Both the position numbers and the translations under genes were made by a program. The notes under the pieces are model-generated. The model had not been told where the DNA came from. It did not search any database and saw nothing but the letters and a program-made list of their open reading frames with translations. A stretch of 64,000 bases of DNA from Bolinopsis microptera (taxonomy: Eukaryota > Ctenophora > Tentaculata > Lobata > Bolinopsidae), in the NCBI RefSeq assembly GCF_026151205.1, contig NC_087083.1, positions 496,001 to 560,000 of the forward strand, read 5' to 3'. Shown here piece by piece: positions 13,801 to 26,300 of the stretch. Each line of letters starts with the position of its first letter. The stretch's first letter is position 1.

Positions 13801-16712
13801 AGCGAAGCTACAACAGCGGCGTAATAATTTATTCAGTAGGGGGCCCCCCTGATCCTCCAGGGCAGACGCAGACGGCGCGTAGATCCTTGAGTTTTGACGA
13901 TATTGACTTCGATCTCTCGGATATAGAGGTAGAAACATCTTAATAGGTAGTTGAATACCATATGATTTCAGTTTAAACAAATTTTATAAGGGTTTATAAT
14001 CAGGGTGGTACATAGGGATTATTTTGATGTAGTTCAAGGGTTTGAGGAATTAATCCATGAGAATGACCACAAAGGCTAATAATAAAATTATCCGAAATTT
14101 CAGATTAATTCATGACCATATCGAGACCATCTGGTTGTGCAGCTCAAATTTTCAGAGTTTTTGCCAGCTTTTAATTCGCCGCTAACAGAATAATACTGAA
14201 ACAAATATTTAATAAAACGAATATTTATTTATTTTTAATGACTGATACTTTCCAGCTGCTTACGGACGTAGCGGAGAAACTGGTTGACAATCAACAGCCG
14301 ATGGGATATCAGATCGACAGTGCCGAACATTGGGAATACTGGAGGAACATGCTGAAACTACCACAAGATGAATCTTACTACTATGATCTCGCTATGTTCA
14401 TGTTCTGCAAGCTCAACCAACCAGAAAGATGAACAGAAAGATGAACAGTATACATATAACGTGATGATTCACGATGATAATTTGAAAGTCGAGTCTATTA
14501 TTCGTACTTTTATTTGACCTTGTATTTATCATTTTTATACTTTCAACGTTTAAAATTATCCTCTTTTAACAGTCCCAACTAAACTAGTTGGTCTAGTTAA
14601 ACTAGACTAACTAGTGACTGATAAAAGCATTTTAATTTTTTGGGCGATAAAAGGTTTACATTGTACTACAATATTATATTTTGCATTGATATAGGTTTCT
14701 TACTTATACTCCTAACCGAAGTCTATTAAATAAAGCCATCAACATATCGAAACATGTATCCAGTATAAATAGTAAATACAGGAAACAAACTCGAGTAAAT
14801 TGCAAATTATACATGCCCATTACCCCATGCCCATTACCCCTTTTACTTCCGCAGTAAAATATAAAAAACAAACTTAAAGAAATTAAAAATCTAACCTGTA
14901 GTTCAGTGTGGCATTTCATTGATGCCAACTTTGACTTGGACGTCTCGAATATGTCGGACTTGTCTATGAAGAATAAATCTTTGTTCTTCTTATCCGTTGG
15001 AGCACCTCTGTGGAAATGTTTAAATGTGTCACTATGGTTATGTTGAGAGTTGTCAGTACTCATACGTTGGGTCTTATACAACTACCGTGTTTTATTTGAG
15101 AGTTTTTGCTTTGCAGATGGAATACTGTTCGAGGATTCCGTCGCCAAAATTTGAGAATTTGGTTTTTAGGGCCACACCCAGTCAACATCGAATTGCTTAT
15201 ACTCGTATTTGCAAACATGCTAGAAAATTCATTGTAACATATTGCAATAGATACAGGGTGGGCCAAAAGTCAGTACCCATACGTTGGCCTTAATAGCTCC
15301 GCCGTGTTTTATATTTGAGAGCTGCTGCTTTGCAGATGGCATACTGTATTTACTGGTTCGAGGATTCCGTCGTCAAAATTTGAAAATTCGAATATTTTAG
15401 ACCACGCCCATTCAATATTAAAACACCTATATTGTTTTCTCTGAACATGCTGATCGCCTAATTTTTTCAGAGACGGTAGATTATCAAATGTTGCATATGA
15501 TCTGAAAACATGAGGCAAAACGGATTAGAAATGACGAAGTTATCAAGCATTTTCTGTATCTCGTTAACAAAATTGACTGGGTGATTATGTGACACCGTGA
15601 CACGACACCTTAATTGGGCACCCTTAACAATTCCCATAATGTTTAACGGGGTAGTTAACGGGGGACCTTATCACGTGATTGGGTAAACCAATCACCTGAT
15701 CACACGTAATGAATAAACTCGTTATGCTTCATATCTCGGTCATCTGAGAAGCTACAGTTCTAATTCTTTCAGGACAAACGTAATTCGAATGGCCAAACAC
15801 AATTCAATAACATTTAGCTTGATCCGACTATCCAAACTATCAAATAAATGTGAAAATGAACCTCCATTTGAAAAAAATGAACGCGAATATTTTTCGAGTT
15901 GACAAATTCCTCGAACCAGTGGTGGTACTAAGTCATACCAGAAAGAAGTATTTAAATTGGGCACTCAGTGGCTGAGCTATAAAGGCCAACGTATGGGTAC
16001 TGACTTTTGGCCCACCCTGTATATATATATATAATAGACTAAATCCGGAATTTGATCTGACAAGATGGCGCCAAATTGATTATCTCGTTAGCAAAATTGA
16101 TTGGGTAATCATGTGATTGCGTGCTACGACACCGTAATTGGGCTTTCTGCACGATTCCCATGGCCATAGTGCAACCCAATCACATGATCACACGTAATGA
16201 ATAACCTCGTTAATCTTCACATCTCAGTCATCTGAGAAGCTAGCACTCTCATTTTTTCAGGACAAACGTAATTTAAATGTCCAAACACAATTCAATAAAA
16301 TTTGGCTCGATCCGACTATCCAAACTATCAAATAAATGCGAAAACGTATGGGTACTGACTTTTGCCCCTCCCCCCTCTGTACAATATTTCATGATAATTA
16401 AATACATACGTCCTGCCCCAACCCTAATGGGGGGAACAATGTGCTAGAGCACAACGCCCTGGCTAGACGACAGAGAGAGGCAATTAACATCACCAACCCC
16501 AACTCTAAAGGGGCTCTGGGGGCACAACGACAGTTACCACAAGAATAGCAACAAACATCACCAAAATAAACCCCTCACCCTGTCCGCTCTTCCCGCAGCT
16601 TTGCTTCTAGAAACTTCTCCACATCCTGTATCTCGGTGTTCTTCCTCCATGATTTCTTGTTCTTTTTGCTCACCCTTTTCCGTTTGTTCCGGATCTGCTC
16701 GGTGCTGACCAT
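4846..16712 (-). CDS. NOP53: NOP53/GLTSCR2 ribosome biogenesis factor, 9 exons
   Basis: Nucleolar factor that in known systems binds the pre-60S particle and brings the Mtr4-exosome to it for ITS2 processing. Exons, 5' to 3' on minus: 16712-16579, 15007-14896, 10130-9964, 8746-8620, 8366-8271, 7473-7318, 7070-6888, 5405-5320, 5014-4846; 1230 nt, 409 aa, in phase throughout. Family signatures: basic N-terminus with [25 protein letters not shown] early in exon 2, matching the arch-interaction motif (LFxxD) that docks Mtr4; a [16 protein letters not shown] block in exon 4; Glu/Lys coiled-coil stretches in exons 5-7; and C-terminal [13 protein letters not shown] followed by [16 protein letters not shown]. 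Human NOP53 is somewhat longer. The start is the first ATG before the conserved KKSWRK block. Intron 2 (10131-14895) hosts an opposite-strand gene. The exon 6 acceptor and the stop region are tandemly duplicated. Confidence 0.93.
5050..5106. repeat. Poly-G tract in NOP53 intron 8
   Basis: G homopolymer runs interrupted by single A or C bases, about 35 bp inside the intron from the exon 9 acceptor (C-rich on the sense strand, so it lies in the polypyrimidine region). Interrupted 12-base ACAATTAGTAAA repeats follow the gene-proximal side at 5417-5490. Confidence 0.9.
5528..6421. mobile_element. Fold-back MITE (GGGTCGTTCACAT ends) carrying a nested insertion
   Basis: The left end GGGTCGTTCACATAT is at 5529 and the inverted right end ATATGTGAACGACCC is at 6405-6420, with the family's C-tract and GATTACGTAAT/ACACTAGCGTAATCATTT interior at 6280-6400. 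Another inverted-repeat element (5540-6276) is inserted into the left part. TTAA flanks both ends here, but other family copies do not share it, so I do not assign a superfamily. Confidence 0.7.
5540..6276. mobile_element. Nested inverted-repeat element with GGGCC-palindrome repeats
   Basis: Terminal arms of 27 bp at 5540-5566 and 6250-6276 are exact inverted repeats (ATATCGTCACCTACAAATAG then AAAGGGC). The interior has five to six diverged copies of a GGGCCTATGTnnACATATGCCC unit followed by CTAACAAATTGTTGGAATG. One copy is a perfect 28-bp palindrome centred on GTCGAC (5560-5587). No coding capacity is seen, so it is non-autonomous. Confidence 0.75.
7430..7650. repeat. 51-55 bp tandem array spanning the NOP53 exon 6 acceptor
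   Basis: Four tandem copies of a unit that on the minus strand contains CTAATTTCAG followed by the first ~40 bases of exon 6 ([13 protein letters not shown]). Only the innermost acceptor (after 7473) leads into an open exon. Starting at any outer copy meets an in-frame TAA or shifts frame within one unit, so these are decoy acceptors unless spliced out. Confidence 0.9.
8580..8632. repeat. Diverged duplication at the NOP53 exon 4 donor
   Basis: The sequence around the donor (AAATACCTGATGATCAG on +) is preceded by a second copy, AAATACCTGATTAGTGATTATCAG, about 40 bp away. It resembles a small, diverged version of the splice-junction arrays elsewhere in the window. Confidence 0.5.
8847..9014. 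mobile_element. Fold-back MITE with poly-C arms
   Basis: Inverted ends GGGGTCATTCACAT.. and ..ATATGTGAACGACCCC enclose two C-tracts of 13-14 bases and the core ACACATAGCTATTGTGTCAA. About 168 bp, no coding. Same family as 5528-6421, 12193-12349, 40324-40444 and 50386-50552. Confidence 0.85.
9067..9472. mobile_element. hAT-type MITE with 8-bp target duplication
   Basis: Terminal inverted repeats CAAGGTTGTTAAATACGT (9075-9092) and its reverse complement (9447-9464) are flanked on both sides by the direct repeat GTGTAAAG (9067-9074, 9465-9472). An 8-bp duplication with CA..TG ends is the hAT superfamily signature. The interior is rich in CGTATTACG repeats and codes for nothing, so it is non-autonomous. 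Confidence 0.9.
9488..9880. mobile_element. Putative inverted-repeat element
   Basis: TACCCTCTGGTTCCATGGG at 9488-9506 is matched in inverted orientation, with a few differences, by CCCATGGAACTAAAGGGTTA at 9861-9880. No coding and no clear target duplication. It sits directly beside the hAT MITE in NOP53 intron 3. Confidence 0.5.
11721..14432 (+). CDS. Secreted protein of unknown function, nested in NOP53 intron 2
   Basis: I do not recognise this family. Eight exons: 11721-11766, 11914-12069, 12449-12549, 12880-13048, 13392-13490, 13622-13660, 13783-13928, 14256-14432; 933 nt, 310 aa, all junctions GT..AG and in phase. Exon 1 is a compact signal peptide ([15 protein letters not shown]), so the product is expected to be secreted. 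The mature part has five Cys (in EQCPRI, IHCLTV, LCSCVK and FCKLN), potential N-glycosylation sites (NATE, NRTW, NITN), helical Trp/Met-rich stretches in exons 4 and 8 ([16 protein letters not shown]), and a low-complexity acidic segment in exon 7 ([13 protein letters not shown]). No transmembrane segment is seen. It lies wholly inside NOP53 intron 2 on the opposite strand. A fold-back MITE sits in its own intron 2. A secreted enzyme, toxin or adhesion role cannot be told from sequence alone. Confidence 0.8.
12193..12349. mobile_element. Fold-back MITE with poly-C arm
   Basis: GGGGTCGTTCACAT at the left and ATATGTGAACGACCCC at the right, with the family core TACACTAGCGTAATCATTTA and a 14-base C run. 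It lies in intron 2 of the nested secreted-protein gene. Confidence 0.85.
15058..15235. mobile_element. Diverged fragment of the GGGTGGGCC mariner-like MITE
   Basis: CATACGTTGGGTCTTATACA.. with TTGCTTTGCAGATGGAATACTG and GAGGATTCCGTCGCCAAAATTTG closely parallels the interior of the intact copy that follows at 15254. One terminus is missing. Confidence 0.6.
15254..16019. mobile_element. Mariner/Tc1-type MITE, long copy
   Basis: CAGGGTGGGCCAAAAGTCAG at the left and the exact inverse CTGACTTTTGGCCCACCCTG at the right, both bounded by TA as expected for mariner/Tc1 insertion. The inverted terminal region extends through TACCCATACGTTGGCC. About 766 bp with no transposase. It lies in NOP53 intron 1. 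Confidence 0.88.
16040..16385. mobile_element. Partial second copy of the mariner-like MITE
   Basis: Shares GTAATGAATAACCTCGTTA, CATCTGAGAAGCTA, TTTTTTCAGGACAAACGTAAT and the terminal CGTATGGGTACTGACTTTTG with the copy immediately before it. The outer terminus has been altered to a C-rich stretch. From here to exon 1 of NOP53 at 16579 I see no gene. Confidence 0.65.
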
Positions 16713-17374
16713 CGCTATTGTGATAAACTAGGATCAGTATAATTCTGGGTCAGTTTTAGTAACCCAAGGCCAATTTAGTTCAGGCGTGATCGATCAAATT
16801 ATAAATCTGGTGAGAATATAACCTACAAATAAAATGTTATATTAGGATGCATTGAAACTATCGGACTACGATGAATGGGGACTTGCCACCCCATGGCAAC
16901 ATTAAAATATATTGACTCTGTTACATCGTTTCCTGTTAACATACAACTATATACCGTTCCTTAGTATCCCTTTGTTCTGATTGGATACCGGATAATGTAT
17001 AATTTACAAATTACTTTGGATTGGGAATTTAGTAAAACATCAAGAATCAATAAATTATAGTCAAGATTTGTAATAAATACAGTTAAAACTTTGGCAGAGG
17101 TGGACAAAAAATGTTGGATATTTCCAAGAAATGCTGAAAATGATAAATCCTTGTTGGAAGACATTTCGTTTGATCAAGCTGATTAGAATAATAAAAATAA
17201 GGTTCAACACAATTTGACTAACATAAGCGTCGAGCCACTTATAAACTGGTGACACAGTTCAAACATGACACTAAAAACAGTATTTACTATTATTTAACCT
17301 GTCAAGCAAGATTTATAAATTGAGCAGTCCCTATGGGACACAACAATCTTTATATGAAAGTCACGTGAAAGGTC

Positions 17375-20300
17375 TCAAATTGTAGCTGTGTCGTGTCGGC
17401 GCTGCTGTCTCATTCTGTACAGATCGAAGGCGGGCGGGGCCACAGCGCGCGTGGGGCCCTCTTCTGCTTCCTCGTCGAGATGGCGCTTTTTGGCACGGTC
17501 TCCGCGGTCCGAACTGGACATGTACTGGTCTACGTCCATGTTCTCTGAAGCTGTGAATAGAAGTGTGTTGTTATCAAGAACTTGATAAGAGAATTAAAAT
17601 ATGACCAAGTTGCTTCTTTGCATTAGAATTAATAGCTATGTTGTAACAACTAACAATGCAACTCGTTAAATGCGAATAAAGACAATTAAATGTTTGATTT
17701 AAAGTGTATTATCTACCTGCCATCCGCTCGAGCATCAAGTCAAATGATTGTGGGCACTTTTCGGCTATAATCTTAACCAGCTTGTCGATTGCCACAAAGG
17801 GTCCCTAAGGTTTTGGTAAATTGTTAGGGTCTAACAAATTATGCCCATTATGTAGGCAAGTGAATAAATTATGTCAGGAAATTTAAGCAAGGATGGAGGA
17901 GGGTCAATTACTTACTGTACTTGATTAGGTCTCCTCAATCACTCGAGTGGCCTGCACCAATGAACTCCCGTTTGTGACGTATCATCTCCCTCCAAAGTTT
18001 GCGGTCAATAGCCATCTCGCTCGCTCCTTCTAGGTCTATGTCATTGTTTCCTGTAAACGCTGCAGCATCTTCCAGCAAACATTTCCTCCAGTTCTTTCTT
18101 GGACGGCCCCTAGATCTTCTCCCATGGGCAGGGGTCCAGTTAAGCAGGTACTTAGGAAGCCTAGTGTCTGGCATTCTGGTGACATGGCCAAACCAACGCA
18201 GGCGGTTTGCTCCTATGTACGTCTCTACTGGATTTATCTTTGCACGCTCCAGCACTTCAGTGTTTCTAACCCGATCGAGCCATCTTATCCTAAGTATTCT
18301 CCTCAAGCAACGCTGATGGAACACCTCAAAGCGATGTAGCTGCTTTTTGGTTGTGTTCCAAACCTCACTACCATATAACAATATTGTCAAAACCGCTGCC
18401 TTATAAATCCTGATCTTTGTATAAGACTGGATGTTGCGGTTTTTCCATATATTACTCAGTTGATTGAAGGCTCCGGAAGCTTTCTGAATCCTAGCTGACA
18501 GCTCACGGTCGATAGTACCGTCGCTGGAAATAATTGTACCCAAGTACGTAAAGTCACTAACTTGCTGCACTGGCGTGTCTTCAACAGTGATGTTCACTGT
18601 GGCTTCTTTCGTGTATGGCCGTTGAGAGGTTGCTTTACCAATGACCATAGCCTCAGTCTTTTTACCATTGATTCTAAGACCTCCCTGGGCACCATACATA
18701 CACAAAAGGTCAGTTGTTTCTTGAAGACCTTCCTCGCTGTTATCCAGTACAGCCATGTCATCTGCATAATCTGTATCTAACACAGTGATATCCTCAACAA
18801 GCGGACTGATAGATCTTTGAAGAACCGCTCCGTGGGACACCACTTTGTTGCTTTCTGTTCTCTCAGCAGCCACATTGAGGCAGACATTAAAAAGTGGGGG
18901 ACCCTGAATGTCTCCTTGGTCACTGCCTGAACTTACTTCAAACCATTCTGATAGTTCACCATTGTGTCTAACAGCACTAACAGTTCCATTAAAGAATGCC
19001 TGTATTATTCGAATGTATTTACATGGCAGGCCATAATGACTGAAAGCTTTCCAAATATAATTCCTGTCGATGGAATCAAAAGCTGCCTTGAAGTCCACAA
19101 AATTTACATACAGGGGGAGATTATATTCAATGCAGTTATGTATAATAGTGCGGAGTGAACAAATCTGATCAATGCATGATCTGTTCTTTCTAAACCCACA
19201 CTGATTGTCTCGTAGCAAACTTTCTAAACCGTCACTCATGCGTTGTAATATGATGATTTGATACAGTTTAGATGCTGTAGATCTTAGAGTGATCCCCCTA
19301 TTATTGGAGCAATGAGAGGTATCACCCTTCTTTGGTACAATTATCACGATGCCTTTCAACCAGTCGTCAAGCACTGCTTCTGAATTCCAAACTTTAGAGA
19401 ACAATTTCTCCATCCTATCCACAAGACCACTTGCCCCATACTTTAACTGCTCATTAGATATTTCGTCGATCCCAGCACTTTTGTGGTTCTTCAATTTTTT
19501 GAGACAGTTTAAAATCTCAAGTCTAGTGGGGGGACCATCACCATCACCAAGATAAGGAAAGCATGGAACCACTTCAAGATGGTCCAGGTCAGACAGATCC
19601 GCATTCGTGGGAAGAGGGTTTAATAGCTCCGAAAAATGTTCTCCCCATCTCTCTCTCTCTGAGCAGAAGGATCAGCAATCAACTTCCCGGATTTGTCTCT
19701 TACAGCAGTTGATTTTCGATTCTTCTTACCGGACAGTGTTTTTATCCGTTGCCAGACTTCCCTTTGCCGGCCATGGACAGCAGTTGTTTCCAGATCTGCT
19801 GCAACTCTAAGAGCCCAATTCTCGTCGTCTTTCCTGCAGCTCTTTTTGACAAGTTTGTTGGCCCGAGAATACTCGCTCCTGTTGTTGTTGTCACTAGGCG
19901 CCATCTGTTTAATCTTACTGCGTTCTGCAATAAGGGTTTTTGTCTCCTGAGACAAATGCTGCTGCTTTCTGCGCCGGGGGCGCTCACCCAGTACCTCCAT
20001 AGACACAGGAGGGTCAATTGGGCTGTTATTTTATATTCATATGAGTATTTTGTCGTCAAGAAGAATGACTGCACTAAAAAGTACAACCTCTATCGTACAA
20101 AGAAGTGGTTCAACGAAACGCGGTAAATTGCAATCACGCCATGCGACTTGGCGCTGAACTCTAAAACGCGCGCCCGTAATAAGTCCGTGTGACAAATGCG
20201 AACAGCGGAAAAAGTGCAAATAATTGTGATTCGCGCCTTCCAGTTTTGCCCTGAAAAGATAAATTGGCACACTGCCGAAGTTGTGACTTTTTGTGCAGGG

Positions 20301-23300
20301 GGTGAAACGAAAAAAGTAAGGTAACTGGTAAGTACGAAGTTAAGCATTAACAAAACAGACAAATTTCATCAAAATCAAGTCGAAGAAACGGCTTAACATA
20401 TGGCATACCCCATTGACAAATATTTAAACACATTCTAGCAGGTATTAAATACTAGAATTTAAATATTGGAGTGTAACGTAGGAACTCACGTGAAAGCAAT
20501 GAGGCGGAGGCATGTGGGTGAGAAGGTCTGAAGCTGCAGCTGGAACGGGGTATCCGTAGATCTGGCTGGCCCTGATACCTGTAATGATATGATGTCTAAA
20601 CTTTCTCTAGTTACTTCGAATCTGTTAAATAAATTAGAATCTGTTTAGATTGTTAACTTTTTTTAATTGTTAAGTAAAAAAGGACTCCATTTGTTAGTAG
20701 AAAATATATCTCAAATTACACATTTTGGTGGTAATAACTCTGAAACACTTACTGGAAGAAGGAAGAGGAGCGTAAGGGACCATGTGACTAACATCTGGTC
20801 TCGCTACTCCCCCTGATCCCTTAGCGGGCTGCTCTCTGTTGTTAATGTTAGTTTGGGCGGTGGTCAGAAGGTTCCTGTTGGCAGAGAGGTCTTGTTCCAC
20901 CTGTTGTTAGTTTGTTGTTAGTTTGTTGTTAGTTTGTTGTTAGTTTGTTGTTAGTTTGTTGTTAGTTTGTTGTTAGTTTGTTGTTAGTTTGTTGTTAGTT
21001 TGTTGTTAGTTTGTTGTTAGTTTGTTGTTAGTTTGTTGTTAGTTTGTTGTTAGTTTGTTGTTAGTTTGTTGTTAGTTTGTTGTTAGTTTGTTGTTAGTTT
21101 GTTGTTAGTTTGTTGTTAGTTTGTTGTTAGTTTGTTGTTAGTTTGTTGTTAGTTTGTTGTTAGTTTGTTGTTAGTTTGTTGTTAGTTTGTTGTCAGTTTG
21201 TTGTTAATTCGTTGTAAGTGTAAATTAACAAATATACCTGGTAGTCCATGGCTCTAAGTTCCTGAGCAGTGCAGGGGTACAGGTCCAGGTACTTGTACCT
21301 GTCCACTAGCAGTGATGTTTCCTTCATCTTACACTCCTGTGGGGTGATAATTAATTAGTATTTAATTGGATAATGAGGGCGAGCTTAGTTAGGATGATAA
21401 AGTTGATAATTTGACAATGAGCTGATAAAATCGGTAAGGAATCGGTGGAGGATGTTTAGAAAAAATACTAGTGTAATTTCAACACATTAGCTATCTATAA
21501 AGTGGCTAACAGGGAAGGTGTTGCTGTCTAATAGGCTCAAAATTGCTTATATAATAATGATACGTGAACCATCCCATGCTAGTGAGTTAAATCAAATCAG
21601 GATTGAAAAATATGCCGCAAATGTTAAAACTTACAGTTTCAAAAGCAGTTGACCTCCGTTTCTCCACCTTCATAAGGGATGCCAGATCACCTACATTGCT
21701 TTCAAAGGAGAGGAACTCGTGCCATATGGGCCAACTGTTGTCCTTGTCTAGTGAGGTTAGTACCCGCTCAAATAGCACACGTGTTGTGTTGTCGTCTGGG
21801 GTGTAGTTAATTTAGTGGCATTTAGTGGCATTTAGTGACATTAATTTAGTGACATTTAGTGACATTAAAATTGGGACTAGTGGTTTAATTATTGTTGGTA
21901 CATAATTTAACTTTTAAATGTGTCGTTAGAAAAGTTGCTATTAATAATCAAGGTTAAATTGTAAGGCCGACTGTAGACCAGTTGAGTTCATTTCCAAATT
22001 CGGAATTTAGCCAATAAATAAAATACAGGAACCTTACCATTTTGGTGAGACAAGTGGTTCAGGTATTTCAGGATGTAGGATGTGTTTTTTGGGAACTTCT
22101 GTAAGGGGTAAATGTTGCTATTTTTCCAATAAAACAAAAATAAAATGTTTACAAAAGCCAAAGAGGCTAATTTTTGATAATATAATTGGTGATGATGATC
22201 AATTAAATTATTTCTTCTTTATCATCCTTACCTTAAGTCCAAGCTCAAATATCTTCAGTGCAATATCTTTGGACTGAAAGAGAAATCAGTTACAAAAAGC
22301 ACCGAGGGTTCGTGAAAACTGCTTTATTTGCTGCAAAATATTTTACTGGAATCTTGTACTTACCACGAAGTGTTCAAAGCGATTTCCAAGGTTGAGGGAG
22401 CGGACCTTTCTCCGACAGATAGCGATTTGTTTTTCAGAACATTCTTTCATTCACCAATCTACTCACTAATCTACATACCAGTCACAGTACATACCAGTCA
22501 CACTACATACCAGTTACGCTACATACCAGCCACACTACATACCAGTCACACTACATACCAGTCACACTACATACCAGCCACACTACATACCAGTCACACT
22601 ACATACCAGCCACACTACATACCAGTCACACTACATACCAGCCACACTACATACCAGTCACACTACATACCAGTCACACTACATACCAGCCACACTACAT
22701 ACCAGTCACACTACATACCAGTCACACTACATACTAGTCACACTACATACCAGTCACACTACATACCAGTCACACTACATACCAGCCACACTACATACCA
22801 GTCACACTACATACCAGTCACACTATATACCAGTCACACTACATACCAGTCACACTACATACCAGCCACACTACATACCAGTCACACTACATACCAGCCA
22901 CACTACATACCAGTCACACTACATACCAGCCACACTACATACCAGTCACACTACATACCAGTCACACTACATACCAGCCACACTACATACCAGTCACACT
23001 ACATACCAGTCACACTACATACCAGTCACACTACATACCAGTCACACTACATACCAGTCACACTACATACCAGTCACACTCACACAAACGACCTCTTTTT
23101 TTGGATCAGAGTAATTGATGTAGGTCTTGGATCAGCGCAAAATGTTACATTTTACAAGGACATTGCATGATAAAGTACGGGTAGAAAGTTAACACTAATG
23201 CTGGCAAAACTTTTACTCACATTGTATTTGTACGCACTCAAACTACCGTTCAAATTATAGGTTGGGCAATGTCTTCAGGGCCGAATAGAGAATGCTGATA

Positions 23301-26300
23301 ATGTCTAAATTATTTGTTGTAGCAGATGTAATATACAGTGTTAATGGTGATCCTCTCTGTAGTTTATTTTAACATAAAATGTATGATAGAAGTATGGATC
23401 AAACTGTTTCAAGGTTTTCTTTTATCTAAAAAAGTTATCTTGTTTTTGACACAATAAATTGACGCGAGAAGCATTAATGTGACACAGAAGATTTTTGCAA
23501 AGTAACAATTTCTTACAGCATGTATCTGAATTAGTAGCTCCGCATCTCAAAAATCACAATAGCAATGATTAATTGTTCCAGAAATACGCGTTTGAACTGA
23601 ATACATGATCAATCTCAGTTTAACGGAAAGCCCAGAATGCCCAGAATTGCCTCTCTCCACTGATCAACAGTCAGTAGCTTGAACTGAACAAGTCGTTTTA
23701 TCGTCATTATTAGCAGCCAGACGAGAAAAAGTCCAGGTCAATTTGAAGAGATAAATTTGCAGATTTAAAGCAGTAACTTTATAAAACAGGAGAAATTGTA
23801 TACAAAAAAAAAAAATTTCCAACTTGATACTATGATTAGGTCATTGTCATACTATGATAAGTCATTGTCAAGAATAGCAATAACAATAGCAACTAAATAG
23901 CAATTAAAATAAGATAGCAATGGTTCAAGCAGGTATTGCAGTGTATCTATATCAGGGTCTCATGTACAGGTCTAACTCCCGAAGCCCTCCATAATTGTAT
24001 TGTCCATAATATGATCATCCGGATGGTTTCATCAATAAAGGGCGTGAGAGCCTCTGACATTATACTGATGGAAGCTATGGTTCCAAATCCAAAGATATCA
24101 GACGAGTATAACAGGGTTCATCCATGCAGCCGAATGTGAGCACAGAAGCCGAAAGTGAGCACAGAAGCCGAAAGTTCGCAGATTTATAATTTATACAGTA
24201 CAGTATCATGAGATCATGTAGCAGAAGCAAAACCGATAATTTTTTAGTTGAATACAAGCAAGAAATCAATAAATTGGACACTTGAAGCAGTAAATTGGAC
24301 ACATATACTATTCTATCCGACACTGGAAGCAATAAGTTGGACACTTGAAGCAATAAGTTGGACACTTGAAGCAATAAGTTGGACACTTGAAGCAATAAGT
24401 TGGACACACTAAACAGTAATTGGACACGTGAAGCAAGAATTGGTTATTTTTGGGCATTTCATTCAGTAATTGTACCATGATACGATTACAAATTATCTTT
24501 CATAAATACTAACATTTTTTTCCGAAAATATAAAAATCAAAAGCCTAACATGGTTACAAGTGCCATGGCAACAGCACCAAAATACGCAATGACGTCACAA
24601 ACGTATTATGACGTCATTGATACGTTATGACGTCAGATGTTACTCGTAACAGGTTTTGAACGCACTGTCACACTGGATTTACTACAAAGTCAAATAACTT
24701 CTGAGGCATTTTGTTGTTATGAATGAGAAATCTGTAGACGTTTTATTTCAGTAACATCTGTAGCTTTTAATTTAAAATCGATTTAGTTAACAAGCGATTA
24801 AGTTAACAAATTTGTTTCATTATTTAAGAAATAAAATACCTTGGATGTGTAATACTCCATCAAGGCACCAGCTACGTAAACCTGAGATATTGGACCGTCA
24901 ATTATAATCAACTATAATTATGAATCATAATTGATCATAATTGATCATAATTAATCATAATTTCCGACCCCACATCTTATCATCAATCAAATAGTGTGCT
25001 TTATTAACGTTTTGACCACTAAAAATACATAGGATAATCTTTTAACATTTAATATCTTAACTTTTGAAATAAAAACTATCGCCGGGAAAAGAAGGAATAC
25101 AAATTTGAGAAAATATTAACTCACGTAGTAATAACTAGTCACGTGACAAAATAGTAACTCACGTGATAAGTACTCTTCTTGTCCTCCCGCGCTCTCTTGA
25201 AGACAGCACGCGCTGCGGAGATACCCTCAGCTCTGCGCGCAAACTTCATGTACTGCACAAACACCTGTGGCGGAGTTATAAATAATAATATATAATATAA
25301 TAAATATATGAGAGTATTTTTCCCAACATTGACCGGCGAACTGATAGCTACTTCAGAAGCAATGAAACTACAATCTTCTAGATAAAATGAGTCATAGTAC
25401 TTTCAGCCGGAGCCATCATAAGTGACATAAATCTAAAAGATAGTATGGTTAGTTTCTAAATATAAACTCAAACTCTGAAAAGGAAACTGCCGTGAAATAT
25501 GAAACATCAATAAAAGGACCAATTATTTAAAAAAATAATTTATGGAAAGCCCCTCAGGCAAAATAAAAATCAATTATGCAATAAAGGAATCTTAAAAGGG
25601 TTTGTACTATTCATTCCTGAGGGGCGGAGGGAATTTAAGGCATGTATATATCGGTGCTCCTTAACATCTAAACTACTAGGACTTGAATTTTCTAGGATAC
25701 ACACTGAAACACTATTGTTAAAATTTTCCTTCTGAGTCAGTCCATGCTCTATATGGAGGTGGAGTCCTACGCAGTTTGAATCATCATCCGTGTCAACCTT
25801 TTGCCCACTGATGATCTTGTAGAATGCTCTTCTGTGTTCGCCAAACCTTACCCGTAGCATTCTGGTGGATTTGCCTACGTATGGTTTCTCACACAGTTTA
25901 CATCTGATCAAATATATGATGTTGTAAGTGATGCATGTACCTGGTGCTGGTTTTACCCGTTTCCCATTGATGCTGATTTGTGTAGCACTATCAATAGACT
26001 CACACGTTGCACAGTTCTTCTTTCTACACGGCCTTGTTTGACCATGCTTATTCCCCAGAGCTATTTCTTTCACCTTAACCAACCGGCTTTTGAGGTTGCT
26101 TCCTGTTTTCTTGACAAATTGGAAGAACTTTTTGCCATTCTTCTTTTCTTCAAGGGTGTTACTCTGTTGTTTTGAGTCACTCAGGTTACAAAAACTTCTG
26201 GTCTTCTTTAAGTTCTCCTCATACTTTTTCACTGTGGTGACAATGTCAGAGTCACTTCCGTAGGTTGAGACAACCCTTATTGGTAGGATCTCTGGCTTCA

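Noticed and set aside
22328-23170. 280-aa HTSHTTYQ open frame on +
   Set aside because: It is the 16-bp minisatellite; flanks lack gene-like coding character and it lies in a CSTF3 intron.
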